A stretch of DNA of 64,000 nucleotides from Heterotrichella gracilis (Eukaryota > Sar > Xanthophyceae > Tribonematales > Xanthonemataceae): the NCBI GenBank assembly GCA_032358255.1, contig JAULBX010030375.1:118325-182324 (forward strand). Reading direction: 5' to 3'. Numbering within the stretch: the first letter of the stretch is position 1; each line of letters begins with the position of its first letter. The translations under genes and the position numbers were made by a program. Of this stretch, positions 56,201 to 64,000 are shown one piece after another. The notes under the pieces were generated by a model, which did no database searches, was not told where the DNA came from, and was given only the letters and a program-made list of their open reading frames with translations.

Positions 56201-59200
56201 AAAAACGCACGGCACAAGCACATGCTGCTGCTCATCAACAAGTGCGACCTGGTGCGTACGAGAAAACCCTGAACAAAACCCTGAAGTAAACCCTACACTA
56301 GGGTAATGGTGGCTCATGTGGCACAAGCACATGCTGCTGCTCATCAACAAGTGCGACCTGGTGCGTACGAGCAAAACCCTGAACAAAATCCTGAACGAAA
56401 GCAAACCCTGTAGGATAAAGGTGCTAAGCACGACACAAGCACATGCTGCTGCTCATCGACAAGTGCAACCTGACGCATGGGGGGATGTCACCCTAGAAAA
56501 CCTTGAAGTAAAACCCTACAAGGTAATGCTGCTCAACAAACAGTGCAAATTTGGCTTAAGCTGGGTTGCTGTGGTGGGTGGGCTGATGATGACATCAATT
56601 GTCCGTACCATCCGATCCGCATGACGATCAAACACAATCCAGAGGCCCACGCACAACTCCCCGCACCCCGCCGCTCCAAAACCCTGCCCCGCCCTAAACA
56701 AAACCCTACAAACCTGCCTGTGCCCTGTGGAGCAGGGCCTCGGCTCAGCTTAGGGCTTAGGGTTTAGGATCAGGGCAGCAGGTTCCTGGACATTTGGACA
56801 CGTGCGGCTCAAAGTAATTCACATACTTTTCAAGGGTTTTTTGGAAGGGTTCATTTCTAGAAACCCTAGCCCTATATAAACCCTAACCAGACCCTCCCCC
56901 CACCCCCAGGTGCCCGCCTGGGTGACCAAGCGCTGGCTGCACACCCTGTCCCTTGGAGTACCCCAGACCCTACTCAAAACCCTAACCAGACCCTATCCCC
57001 ACCCCCAGGTACCAGCCTGGGTGACCAAGCGCTGGCTGCACACCCTGTCCCGCGAGTACCCCACCCTGGCCTTCCACGCCAGCATCACCAACCCCTTTGG
57101 CAAGGGGTCCCTGCTGTCGCTGCTGCGCCAGCTGGCGCGCCTGCGCTCCGACAAGAAGTACATCTCGGTGGGCTTTGTGGGCTACCCTAATGTGGGCAAG
57201 TCGTCGGTCATCAACACGCTGCGAACAAAGAAGGTGCGCTTGGTTGCGGGAATGCCTGTTTCACGGGCTTTTAGTGGGTTTTATGGTTATCTTCTTGTTT
57301 GTAGAATAGAAATGTTTGCTGGTGGTATGGGTGTTGATATGGTAAGGTTTCTTGGGTTTAACTCCACATCAGCTCGTATAGCAGCGTACATCCTTCGCCA
57401 GTGAAGAGTTTGTGACGATACACTTGCGAGCGCAATTGTGGGGTGGCCCACAGAGCCCTCCCACCCTCCACTCCAGTAATGGTTGCAGGGTGGCTTCTAC
57501 TGCCCATTCAGTGTTTTAAGGAATCTTGGGTCACTCGTACTGACCTTTGCTCCCCTCTTTCAGGTGTGCAAGACCGCCCCAGTCCCTGGCGAGACCAAGG
57601 TGTGGCAGTACATCACGCTCATGAAGCGCATCTTCCTGATCGACTGCCCAGGGGTGGTGTACAACAAGAACTCAGACTCGGAGACAGACATCGTGCTCAA
57701 GGGGGTGGTCAGGGTGGAGTGCCTGGTGCGTGAGGGTTGAGGGGTTTAATAAAAGGAAACCGATTAGGGTTTCCCTTGAGAACAAAGACATGCCTCTCTA
57801 ACGACAACCACCTCCTGGTGGTTTTTTAAGTGCTTACACAAACCTAAACTCTTATGTTCGAAGCCCTTCAACTCTAAAAAGCACGCGTGGGATACTTTTG
57901 CAGGGTTTTGTGGGGTTTAGGCAGTTGGTTACCCTAGCTAGGGTTTGTTAATGGCTGGCGCGTGGCAGGGGTGATGACAAACTGTACCGCCCCAGGCTGA
58001 CCCACATAGTGATGAGACCAAAGAATTCCACCTGAATTGATAATGCTGACCTGCCACCGCCAGCCAATATGAGTAGGATTCCCCCATTGTGAACCCATGC
58101 CTAACTGGGTGCTAGTGTTTAGTTTTACGCCAAGGCCACAATAGAGTTTCAGGTGCATGTTATGCATAAGGGCCAGCACAGATAACCCTAACCGTGCCAA
58201 ATGCCGGTCTAGGGCGCTAGGGCCTGCAGCCTACATCCTAAACCCTACGCATTGTTGCTGGCTTTGGGGTGATGACAGGACGAGTACCTCAGACCTACAC
58301 ACCGTGGTGCTTTACTCCAATTGTCCAATTGCTGTCTGACCAGCCCCACCCCACCCATGTGCCATGCTTCCCACATTCCTGCCATGCATGATTTGGGGCA
58401 AAAGCAACCCCCCTGTGTTTGCGCCCCTTCTCCCATCGCACATAACCCCAGGCGGTCACAAAACCTGCATATGCAAACCTCATGAGGGGATCCCACCCAA
58501 ACTCTAGACCACCCCTCAACCATAGCCTGGCTTGAACCTCATTTCTCCTACCACCTGCCAATTACCCCTTCCCCACCACTCATCACAACCCGCTGACAAC
58601 CCCTCGCAGGAGGACGCCACCGAGCACATCCAGGCCGTCCTCGACCGGGTCAAGCCCGCCTACCAAAAACCCTAAAACCCTTACAAAACCCCTTAAAAAT
58701 TCCGCAGGAGGACGCCACCGAGCACATCCAGGCGGTCCTTGACCGCGTCAAGCCCGCCTACCTCAAGCGCGCATACAAGATCAAGGAGTGGACCGACTCG
58801 GAGGACTTCCTGACCCAGCTGGCCAAATCCAGCGGCAAGCTGACACGTGGCGGCGAGCCGGATCTGAACACCGCTGCCAAGATGGTGCTGTATGACTGGC
58901 AGCGGGGCAAGATCCCCTTCTTCTGCATGCCGCCGGACTATGTGGAGGCGCTGGGGGCGCCGGTGGTGGTGCCGGAGGAGGCAGTCACGGTGCGTAGTGA
59001 ACTTTAAGCGTTCAAATCCCTCAGAAAAACCCTAGGGTAGGGGTGTGGGACCCTGTTTTCGTGTGGCAGTGGGGCAAGATCCCCTTCGCCTGCATGCCCC
59101 CCGACTAGGTATGTGGAGGCGGTGGTGGGCAGCAGTGGTTCCAGTTGAAGCAGTCATAGTACGTGCAAATGCTGAGGTAAGTCTTGGCTCCCTTGTGAGG

Positions 59201-60893
59201 GATTACGATTCACGCTGGGACAGAAATAACTCTCGGAATTGTTGTGGCGCCCTTTTTTTGTGTCTGTGTGTGTCACGGTGAAGGATTGGGGAGGTTGCAT
59301 ATAGGGTGTAGGTCTTGGTGTAGGGTAATGGCTGGCGCGTGGCAGGGGTGATGACAAACTGTACCGCCCCAGGCTGACCCACATAGTGATGAGATCAAAG
59401 AATTCCACCTGAATTGATAATGCTGACCTGCCACCGCCAAAGCCACCTAAGCCTAGAAGTTCTGTCAAATTAGCCAGCTCTCCAGTGCATTCAGCTTGTT
59501 ATGCGATTAATATGTTACAGGCTTTGAGTGACGTGCACTTTTGCATGCGTGGCCCATTATGCGCCCCTGTGTAGGGTGTAGGGTGTAGGGTTGCAACGCT
59601 CCCCCTCTCTCCTCCCTTCCAGGTGGAAGACGTGCAGACCGAGGCGGATGTACAACCCAGGGTCTAGGGTTTGAGACCTATGTTTTTACCCTCTTTATCC
59701 TCCATCCCCAGGTGGAAGATGCACAGACTGAGGCGGGGATCAACAGTGAGGTGGCTGCAGCATCCGCCACCGCCGCCGCTGAAACCCTAAGGGCTGCCCT
59801 GCAGCAGCAGGTCTCGCGCGCCATCCCTGTGCAGGAGGACAGGTTCCTACCAGGTACGACTTGCGTTAGGGATTGAGTAGGGTTTCAGTGCTTGTTGCAA
59901 GGGCGGTTATTACAGGAAAGTTATTATTTGCATAGTGGTTGGGTTGGCAAGTTGGTTAAGGCATGCACATGTAGAGCTTGGTTGCATCGAGCTGCTGCTA
60001 TAATTGTGCTTGTCCCAGGTGTGGTTTGCTTCAGGATTTTAGGCTGTAGGGTTCCTGTATGATCTGTCGTCTGGACCCGGCACTGCCGTTCGCCCAACCC
60101 CACCCCTCACACACACCTCTGCCTCGTCTTGCTGATCATCAACGCAACGCAATGCACCTGGTGTAAGCATCCCTCGGCAGCTGTTTATGTCAATCCGGCA
60201 TGTCCCTGGGAATGGTCCTCCGCCCTTGTTCAAGATAACGCTGAAAACCCTCGAGCATGAACCCTAAACCCTGAACCATGGCCCTGATCGTTAACTTCCC
60301 CCCCCACTTGTCCAGATGACGCTCGGAATGCGGAGGACGGGGAGGAAATACCCTCCCCTGGGGTTTCCGGCAGCGAGGCCAGCGACCTTGTGAGCGATGG
60401 GGAGGAGGAGGTTGAGAGTGGGAGCGATGGGCAAGGGGGGGAGGGAAGCGGCGGCGAGGTGGGGAGTGAAGGGGAGGAGAGCGAGGAAGGAGAAGGGGAG
60501 GAAGGGGGAGGGGGGGAAAGCGGGGATGACAGCGATGGCTATGGTGAGGCGGGGCTGTCGTGGGAAGCCATCATGCAGAGCCTGCAGGGGGAGGAGGATA
60601 GCGACGAGGAGGGGGAGGAAGCAGGGGAGGAGGAGGGGCCTGGACCGGTGATTGTGCCCAAGGCCGCGCAGGGCAGGCGGAAACAGGTCGCAGTGGGGAT
60701 CCCTACCAAGGGTGGTAAGGGTAATCGCAAGGAGCAGAGCCGCTTCCCCCACAAGTCCAAAGCGCTCAAGGCGCAGGGCAGGGGGGGCGCCAGCCCGGGG
60801 GTGGGCAAGGGGGGCGTTGGGCGCGGGGAGAGGCGGGGGGGCAAGGCTGGCGGCAAGCGTACCAGCAGGCCTGGGGAGAAGCGCAAGCGATAG
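53244..60893 (+). CDS. NOG2: Nucleolar GTP-binding protein 2 (NOG2/NUG2), 60S biogenesis GTPase
   Basis: Eleven exons join in frame: 53244-53348, 53597-53662, 54146-54265, 55154-55374, 55729-55873, 56141-56251, 57009-57233, 57564-57725, 58708-58989, 59712-59853 and 60316-60893 (718 residues). The N-terminus is the NGP1NT domain ([20 protein letters not shown], then [17 protein letters not shown]). A circularly permuted GTPase domain follows with motifs in the order G4 NKCD (about 252), G5 HASIT (279), G1 GYPNVGKSS (314) and G3 DCPG (358). Then comes [20 protein letters not shown] and the Nog2 tail, ending in an acidic Glu/Asp-Ser block and a Lys/Gly/Arg-rich nucleolar C-terminus. Nog2 binds pre-60S particles around the future peptidyl-transferase centre and its release licenses export. 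Ghost exons are frequent, and two introns contain snoRNA genes. Confidence 0.93.
54315..54665 (+). repeat. Four donor-side ghosts of NOG2 exon 3
   Basis: The last ~45 bases of exon 3 (TTCAGGGAGGAGATGAGCAC) with the GTGAGCGGGGA donor recur at about 54320-54365, 54420-54466 and 54520-54568. A poorer copy is at about 54630-54662. Each is followed by GTGTAGGGTTTT.GAGAGGGTTT and a TAGGGTTTA motif, so exon end plus filler amplified as a ~100-base unit. Confidence 0.9.
56314..56550 (+). repeat. Donor-side ghosts of NOG2 exon 6 (three)
   Basis: Copies of CACAAGCACATGCTGCTGCT...AAGTGCGACCTG and the GTGCGTACGAG donor follow the real exon at about 56321-56374 and 56434-56475. A small piece is at about 56524-56545. 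They copy the segment that encodes the GTPase G4 motif NKCDL. Confidence 0.85.
56900..56965 (+). repeat. Acceptor-side ghost of NOG2 exon 7
   Basis: CCCCCAGGT(G/A)CC(C/A)GCCTGGGTGACC through CACACCCTGTCCC precedes the real exon at 57009, about 98 bases upstream, followed by AAAACCCTAACCAGACCCT. Confidence 0.85.
57962..58057 (+). ncRNA. Intronic box C/D snoRNA, copy 1, predicted large-subunit rRNA P-loop guide
   Basis: All four boxes are present: C GTGATGA (57971-57977), D' CTGA (57997-58000), C' GTGATGA (58009-58015) and D CTGA (58046-58049). A perfect 8-base terminal stem, GTGGCAGG with CCTGCCAC, brackets them. The 13 bases before D' (57983-57995, TGTACCGCCCCAG) are complementary to CUGGGGCGGUACA, the conserved P-loop segment of large-subunit rRNA as I recall it. 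By the D+5 rule the 2'-O-methyl target is the second G of GGGG, equivalent to E. coli Gm2251 and, from memory, yeast Gm2619. The gene lies in the intron between NOG2 exons 8 and 9 and would be released from the host intron. Confidence 0.75.
58257..58347 (+). ncRNA. Possible second box C/D snoRNA in the same intron
   Basis: C box GTGATGA (58269-58275) and D box CTGA (58336-58339) are flanked by a bulged stem: GGCT plus GG pairs with CC plus AGCC. No clear C'/D' pair is present. The D guide (upstream of 58336, ending AATTGCTGT) has no target I can name. It lies about 200 bases downstream of the first snoRNA, which is good context for an intronic cluster. Confidence 0.35.
58609..58663 (+). repeat. 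Acceptor-side ghost of NOG2 exon 9
   Basis: CGCAG|GAGGACGCCACCGAGCACAT runs for about 55 bases, nearly identical to the real exon start at 58708, then breaks into AAAAACCCTAAAACCCTTAC. A donor-side ghost of the same exon with an in-frame TAG (CCCGACTAGG) is at about 59068-59165. Confidence 0.9.
59339..59434 (+). ncRNA. Intronic box C/D snoRNA, copy 2
   Basis: This is an almost exact duplicate of the snoRNA at 57962-58057, shifted by 1377 bases into the next NOG2 intron. The shared block is about 114 bases with one C/T difference, and it sits outside the boxes and the P-loop guide. C 59348-59354, D' 59374-59377, C' 59386-59392, D 59423-59426 and the 8-base stem are all intact, so both copies should be functional. 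The flanking intron sequences are unrelated, so the unit moved as a discrete block. Confidence 0.72.
59621..59665 (+). repeat. Acceptor-side ghost of NOG2 exon 10
   Basis: CAG|GTGGAAGACGTGCAGACCGA matches the real exon start at 59712 (GTGGAAGATGCACAGACTGA), then ends in CCCAGGGTCTAGGGTTTGAG filler. Confidence 0.85.
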
Positions 60894-62999
60894 TTACAAG
60901 GGACAGGGAAGATTTGTGCCAACATGGTAGCAGGGGACGGGGGTTTTGCATACCATCTATGAAAATCTCGGAGTGCCACCGGCCAATTCTTGCCTTTTTA
61001 CCAGGTCGCTTGGTTTCACCCCAGCTTGCATCTTTAACCCCAATACCAGTGCTGGAGCCACAAACTTCTCCAGCTCCCTTTGGACCGGTTCCATCTGACG
61101 GTGGGACCCTTGAACGCTAGAATGTGCCAATGTATCAAAGTTGCTGCAGGGTGTTTCAGTGCGCTTCCAAGTAGGTTGGGTTTTTTTTTGGTGAAGCGTA
61201 CGCAAACTTGTTCTCAATTCCTCCTCTCCAACGTTCTATAAAACTTTGTGCAATTATTATCTCCAGTTTGTTTTTGAAGCAGAGCCTTACCATCAACTGC
61301 AAGAAGTCGGTTTCATATCACTTGCCGCTGTGTGTGGGGGCGTTTTGTTTCTTTTTTTCTTTCTACTCTAGACAGAAAAGGGTTTATGGTCCTTTTATAG
61401 TTGCTGCCCTGCCTGTCCGTGTTTTTCAACATTGCTGGTTGTGGTGTGCCGCCGTGTGTGGGGGCGGTTTGTTTCTTACTTTCTTACAGTGAGCCACACA
61501 GTGACTGTGGCAAAGGAAACATCATGACCAACATGCATTGGTCCAATGTAATATGCAGGTCAAAGTCACTTGATTGTATATTTTTAAGTGTAAGGCCACA
61601 CCAATGGAACATGGCGTGGGACATAGCAATAAGCACATAAATCCCAGAACCCCAAACAAAAGGTGGGTGTTAATCTTAAAGAAATGGGCAATAATTTCGG
61701 CTCTTTCCCTGTCAAAATCACCCAATATACACGTGTAACTTAACGTGCATGCTTGTGACAGGGATGCATGTTAGTGTTTCCTGTGTATACTGTGCGTCTT
61801 GGACAGTAACTTACGAAGTTCCCTGGGCATTCCTCGCATGCATGCTTTCTCTTCATACGAGCCACCCACCACCCAGTTGCCAGGATGAAGTGCGTTTAAC
61901 CTGCGCCTAGCTTTTTGTTGTCACTTTTGTAACTGGGTACCTACAGGCAAGGTTGTAATAGCGGGGATGCAGATGACTGACACAGGATGTGTGCAGGTTC
62001 TGTGGATGTCAGGTGGGTTGCAGGATTTTGAGGTGGTGGGCAGATGGGCCAGATGTGGATAGCAGGGCGGCGGAAAGATGGTAGATGGGGTTTGCTTCTT
62101 GCAGGATGTAAGGTGCACGTCGTGTCGAATGTTGGGCAAGACGGTTTGAGTTTTTTGGAAGATTTTTACTGGCAGCTAGACGCCCCCAATGCATGCATAT
62201 ACACTGGTTACAAAACTAGCAAATAGGACTACAACGTGCAGTATTTCACAAAGCGGGCATCTCGTGGGTCAAGAAAGTGGACCACGAGTGTTTTGCTGTT
62301 GGCAAACCTCAAAGTTGCGACACCCAGTTCAGATGGGCCCCATTTTAAGCCTCAAGTTATGTGTGCTCGAAACGAATGGGTACTGTTACAAGTTGGTAAG
62401 GAGGTTGTTGACATCTCTTCAGTTTGATGCTTGTACGGCTTTTATTGATACCAGCAGGGTGCGGTGCTGGATGCCAGTACACTGAGTATACCGTCGCAAA
62501 CCTGGCCCCGGCTCCAGAGACCCGGTCCGACACGGCAGGGGTTTAGGGTTTCCTACAACTCTACAAGGGTTTTAAAAATAGTGGCGCACGCTCGCGGCGC
62601 AGCTCGCCCTTGTGCACAGGTACGTTCCAACATGAGTGGTATATTTATCGCTTAGCGGTCTGTACCTATTTCTATCGCTCAGGTCAACACTGTCGTTTGT
62701 CTCTACACCCTGTACTTTGCCCGTGACACGCTGTCACAGCGGGCCCTCTCCAACCTGTACAGGTGCGCGGCGCTCTGACCAATTGACTCAGGGTCCGAAG
62801 GTGCCTGTCGCTGCCACTTCCTTGCCTGGGTTGCTCGTGGTTGACGAACGATGTAACTGCATGACAGTGATACAGCCGTGCTATGCACTCTGCCATCTAT
62901 GCTGGGCATAATACTTCCTTCGCGTACAGTTGTGTCCCCTTTCCCAGGTAGCCTGCTGTCGCCGGGAGGTGGCGTCTGCTCACACCCAGTCCGACCGCG
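60894..62999. other. Spacer after NOG2
   Basis: 61300-61490 contains a repeated TGCCG(C/T)(T/C)GTGTGTGGGGGCG segment followed by T-rich tracts. TGTAA occurs at about 61548. Telomere-like motifs are nearly absent, apart from one at about 62540. No coding gene is supported. The end presumably holds a promoter for the gene starting at 63000. Confidence 0.4.
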
Positions 63000-63240
63000 A
63001 TGGAAACGGATTCGGCAAGGTACTCTGTTCTGCGAGGGAAGGTGGACGCATCGCTGAAAGACGTGGCCACATTTCTGGTGGACCTTGTCGAGGGGGCCCC
63101 CAGTACAGGTGCCCCAGGCCTGGGCGTGCAGCGCCAGGCTGACACCCTGCTGGGCCGCTTGTACGGTTTGCTCAAGAACCTGCAGGAGGGGCACGGCAAC
63201 GAGAAGCTCGAAGTGGCATTCCTTGCGCTGACAAAAGCAG
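63000..63240 (+). CDS. First exon of an unrecognised gene, runs toward the right edge
   Basis: An ATG opens an 80-codon exon (METDSARYSVLRGKVDASLK ... LLKNLQEGHGNEKLEVAF) that ends in AAAGCAG before a GTAGGC donor, phase 1. The composition is protein-like, with amphipathic helices (FLVDLV, LLGRLYGLLKNLQ). I do not recognise the family. It could also be an internal exon starting at the CCCAG at about 62947, but the sequence before the ATG looks like 5' UTR. Later exons could not be placed with confidence in the remaining 760 bases. Confidence 0.45.
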
Positions 63241-64000
63241 GTAGGCAAGCGGGGGTAGTGGTTTGTCGTATGTGCGGTGTAAGTGCGGTGTGCTGGCATG
63301 GCGGGAGGCGAGGCACGCCAAGTGCAGCATGTCAAGTCCGACTTGACAAGGCCAAGACCTTGTGTTTCTGCCATGTAATTTGTGCACGTTTTACTGTTGT
63401 GCTGGTAGAACGTACACACGTTGGTGGCTTGCAGTGTTCTTGAAGTAGGACTTGTCCCCAATGCTTTTCCGGGTGCCGACGTTCGCCAGTTGTCGCACAG
63501 CGTATCCCTTGCTTCCTTCTTGTCACTCTACCGTACATTCTACCTCAACGATGCGAGCGCACTTCCTTCGTCGACGTTTGTTGACATTGTTGGCTCAACA
63601 TCGAGGATCCCATTGGCTGCACATGTGGGCCGTTGCTTGCACTTTGAAATAGCGGTCCACTACCAGACCAGTGGCAACTTGCAGTTTCTCTCATTTGGAC
63701 ATTCTTCCTTCTTGCAGCCACTCTTTCCATTCAGCTCAATCCACAAAATCCCTTGTCTGTCTCACACCCACGTATTGCACTGTAGCCTTTCTCACTGTGC
63801 GCCCTCGCGGCTAAGTACGAATGTTTTTATACCCGAAGGGTTGATTGGGGGGGGAATCGACCTACCAGTTCAGCCTAAAAAAATAATGAAAGCTGAGGCA
63901 CATTAAGCCGAATCGGTGAAGCCGGCGAAAGTGCGGCCGGGCCAGCCCAGTCGTGTTGAAGCCTTTTGACAGTTGTCTTTGACGTAATAATGACGCCAAC
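63241..64000. other. Probable intron or further exons of the gene starting at 63000
   Basis: No exon with matching phase and convincing content was found. A long open frame at 63421-63906 is not supported by splice sites or composition. Confidence 0.3.

Noticed and set aside
1-64000. CRISPR array, prokaryotic operons or phage genes
   Set aside because: The DNA is eukaryotic with many GT-AG introns; the tandem repeats are minisatellites or exon echoes without spacers of CRISPR type.

Overview
This window is eukaryotic nuclear DNA, most likely from a chlamydomonadalean green alga. Genes are GC-rich and cut into many exons with GT-AG introns. One predicted secreted protein has the (Ser-Pro-Pro)-rich, hydroxyproline-type spacer usual in volvocalean cell-wall proteins, and several genes have a TGTAA-type poly(A) signal soon after the stop. 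Introns and spacers are sprinkled with the plant-type telomere motif TTTAGGG/CCCTAAA. Haematococcus-like algae are a plausible source, but that is inference. A 100-N assembly gap lies at 33354-33453.

Layout. 0.4-2.5 kb (-): 5' exons of a GT61-like glycosyltransferase that runs off the left edge. 3.3-3.7 kb (+): complex III subunit 9 (QCR9), divergent from it. 5.1-13.3 kb (+): NOP2, the nucleolar 25S rRNA m5C methyltransferase, 14 exons. 14.7-17.4 kb (-): decayed copy of a secreted RCC1-repeat gene. 18.7-22.2 kb (-): decayed copy of a MYND zinc-finger gene. 25.0-30.1 kb (+): intact secreted RCC1-repeat / Pro-rich / VWD-or-root-cap-like protein. 32.2-35.3 kb (+): 5'-truncated MYND gene. 37.5-39.25 kb (+): GT92 glycosyltransferase. 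40.2-47.6 kb (+): full-length MYND gene, 13 exons. 49.0-51.3 kb (+): unrecognised Pro/Ala-rich gene. 53.2-60.9 kb (+): NOG2, the circularly permuted nucleolar GTPase, 11 exons, with box C/D snoRNA genes in its introns. 63.0 kb (+): first exon of an unrecognised gene leaving the right edge.

Biology. NOP2 and NOG2 both act in nuclear maturation of the 60S ribosomal subunit. The duplicated intronic snoRNA of NOG2 carries a 13-nt guide complementary to the conserved peptidyl-transferase P-loop of large-subunit rRNA. The two glycosyltransferases and the RCC1/Pro-rich protein point to the secretory pathway and extracellular matrix. The three MYND loci are a local gene family sharing exon lengths and phases.

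The most unusual feature is intron structure. Around many exons the introns hold decayed tandem copies of the exon edges, and these follow a rule: copies upstream of an exon carry its acceptor side and 5' part, and copies downstream carry its 3' part and donor. TTTAGGG-like repeats often separate them. The pattern recurs in NOP2, NOG2, the MYND family, GT61, GT92 and the 49-kb gene, and suggests that introns grow by repeated duplication of splice-junction segments.
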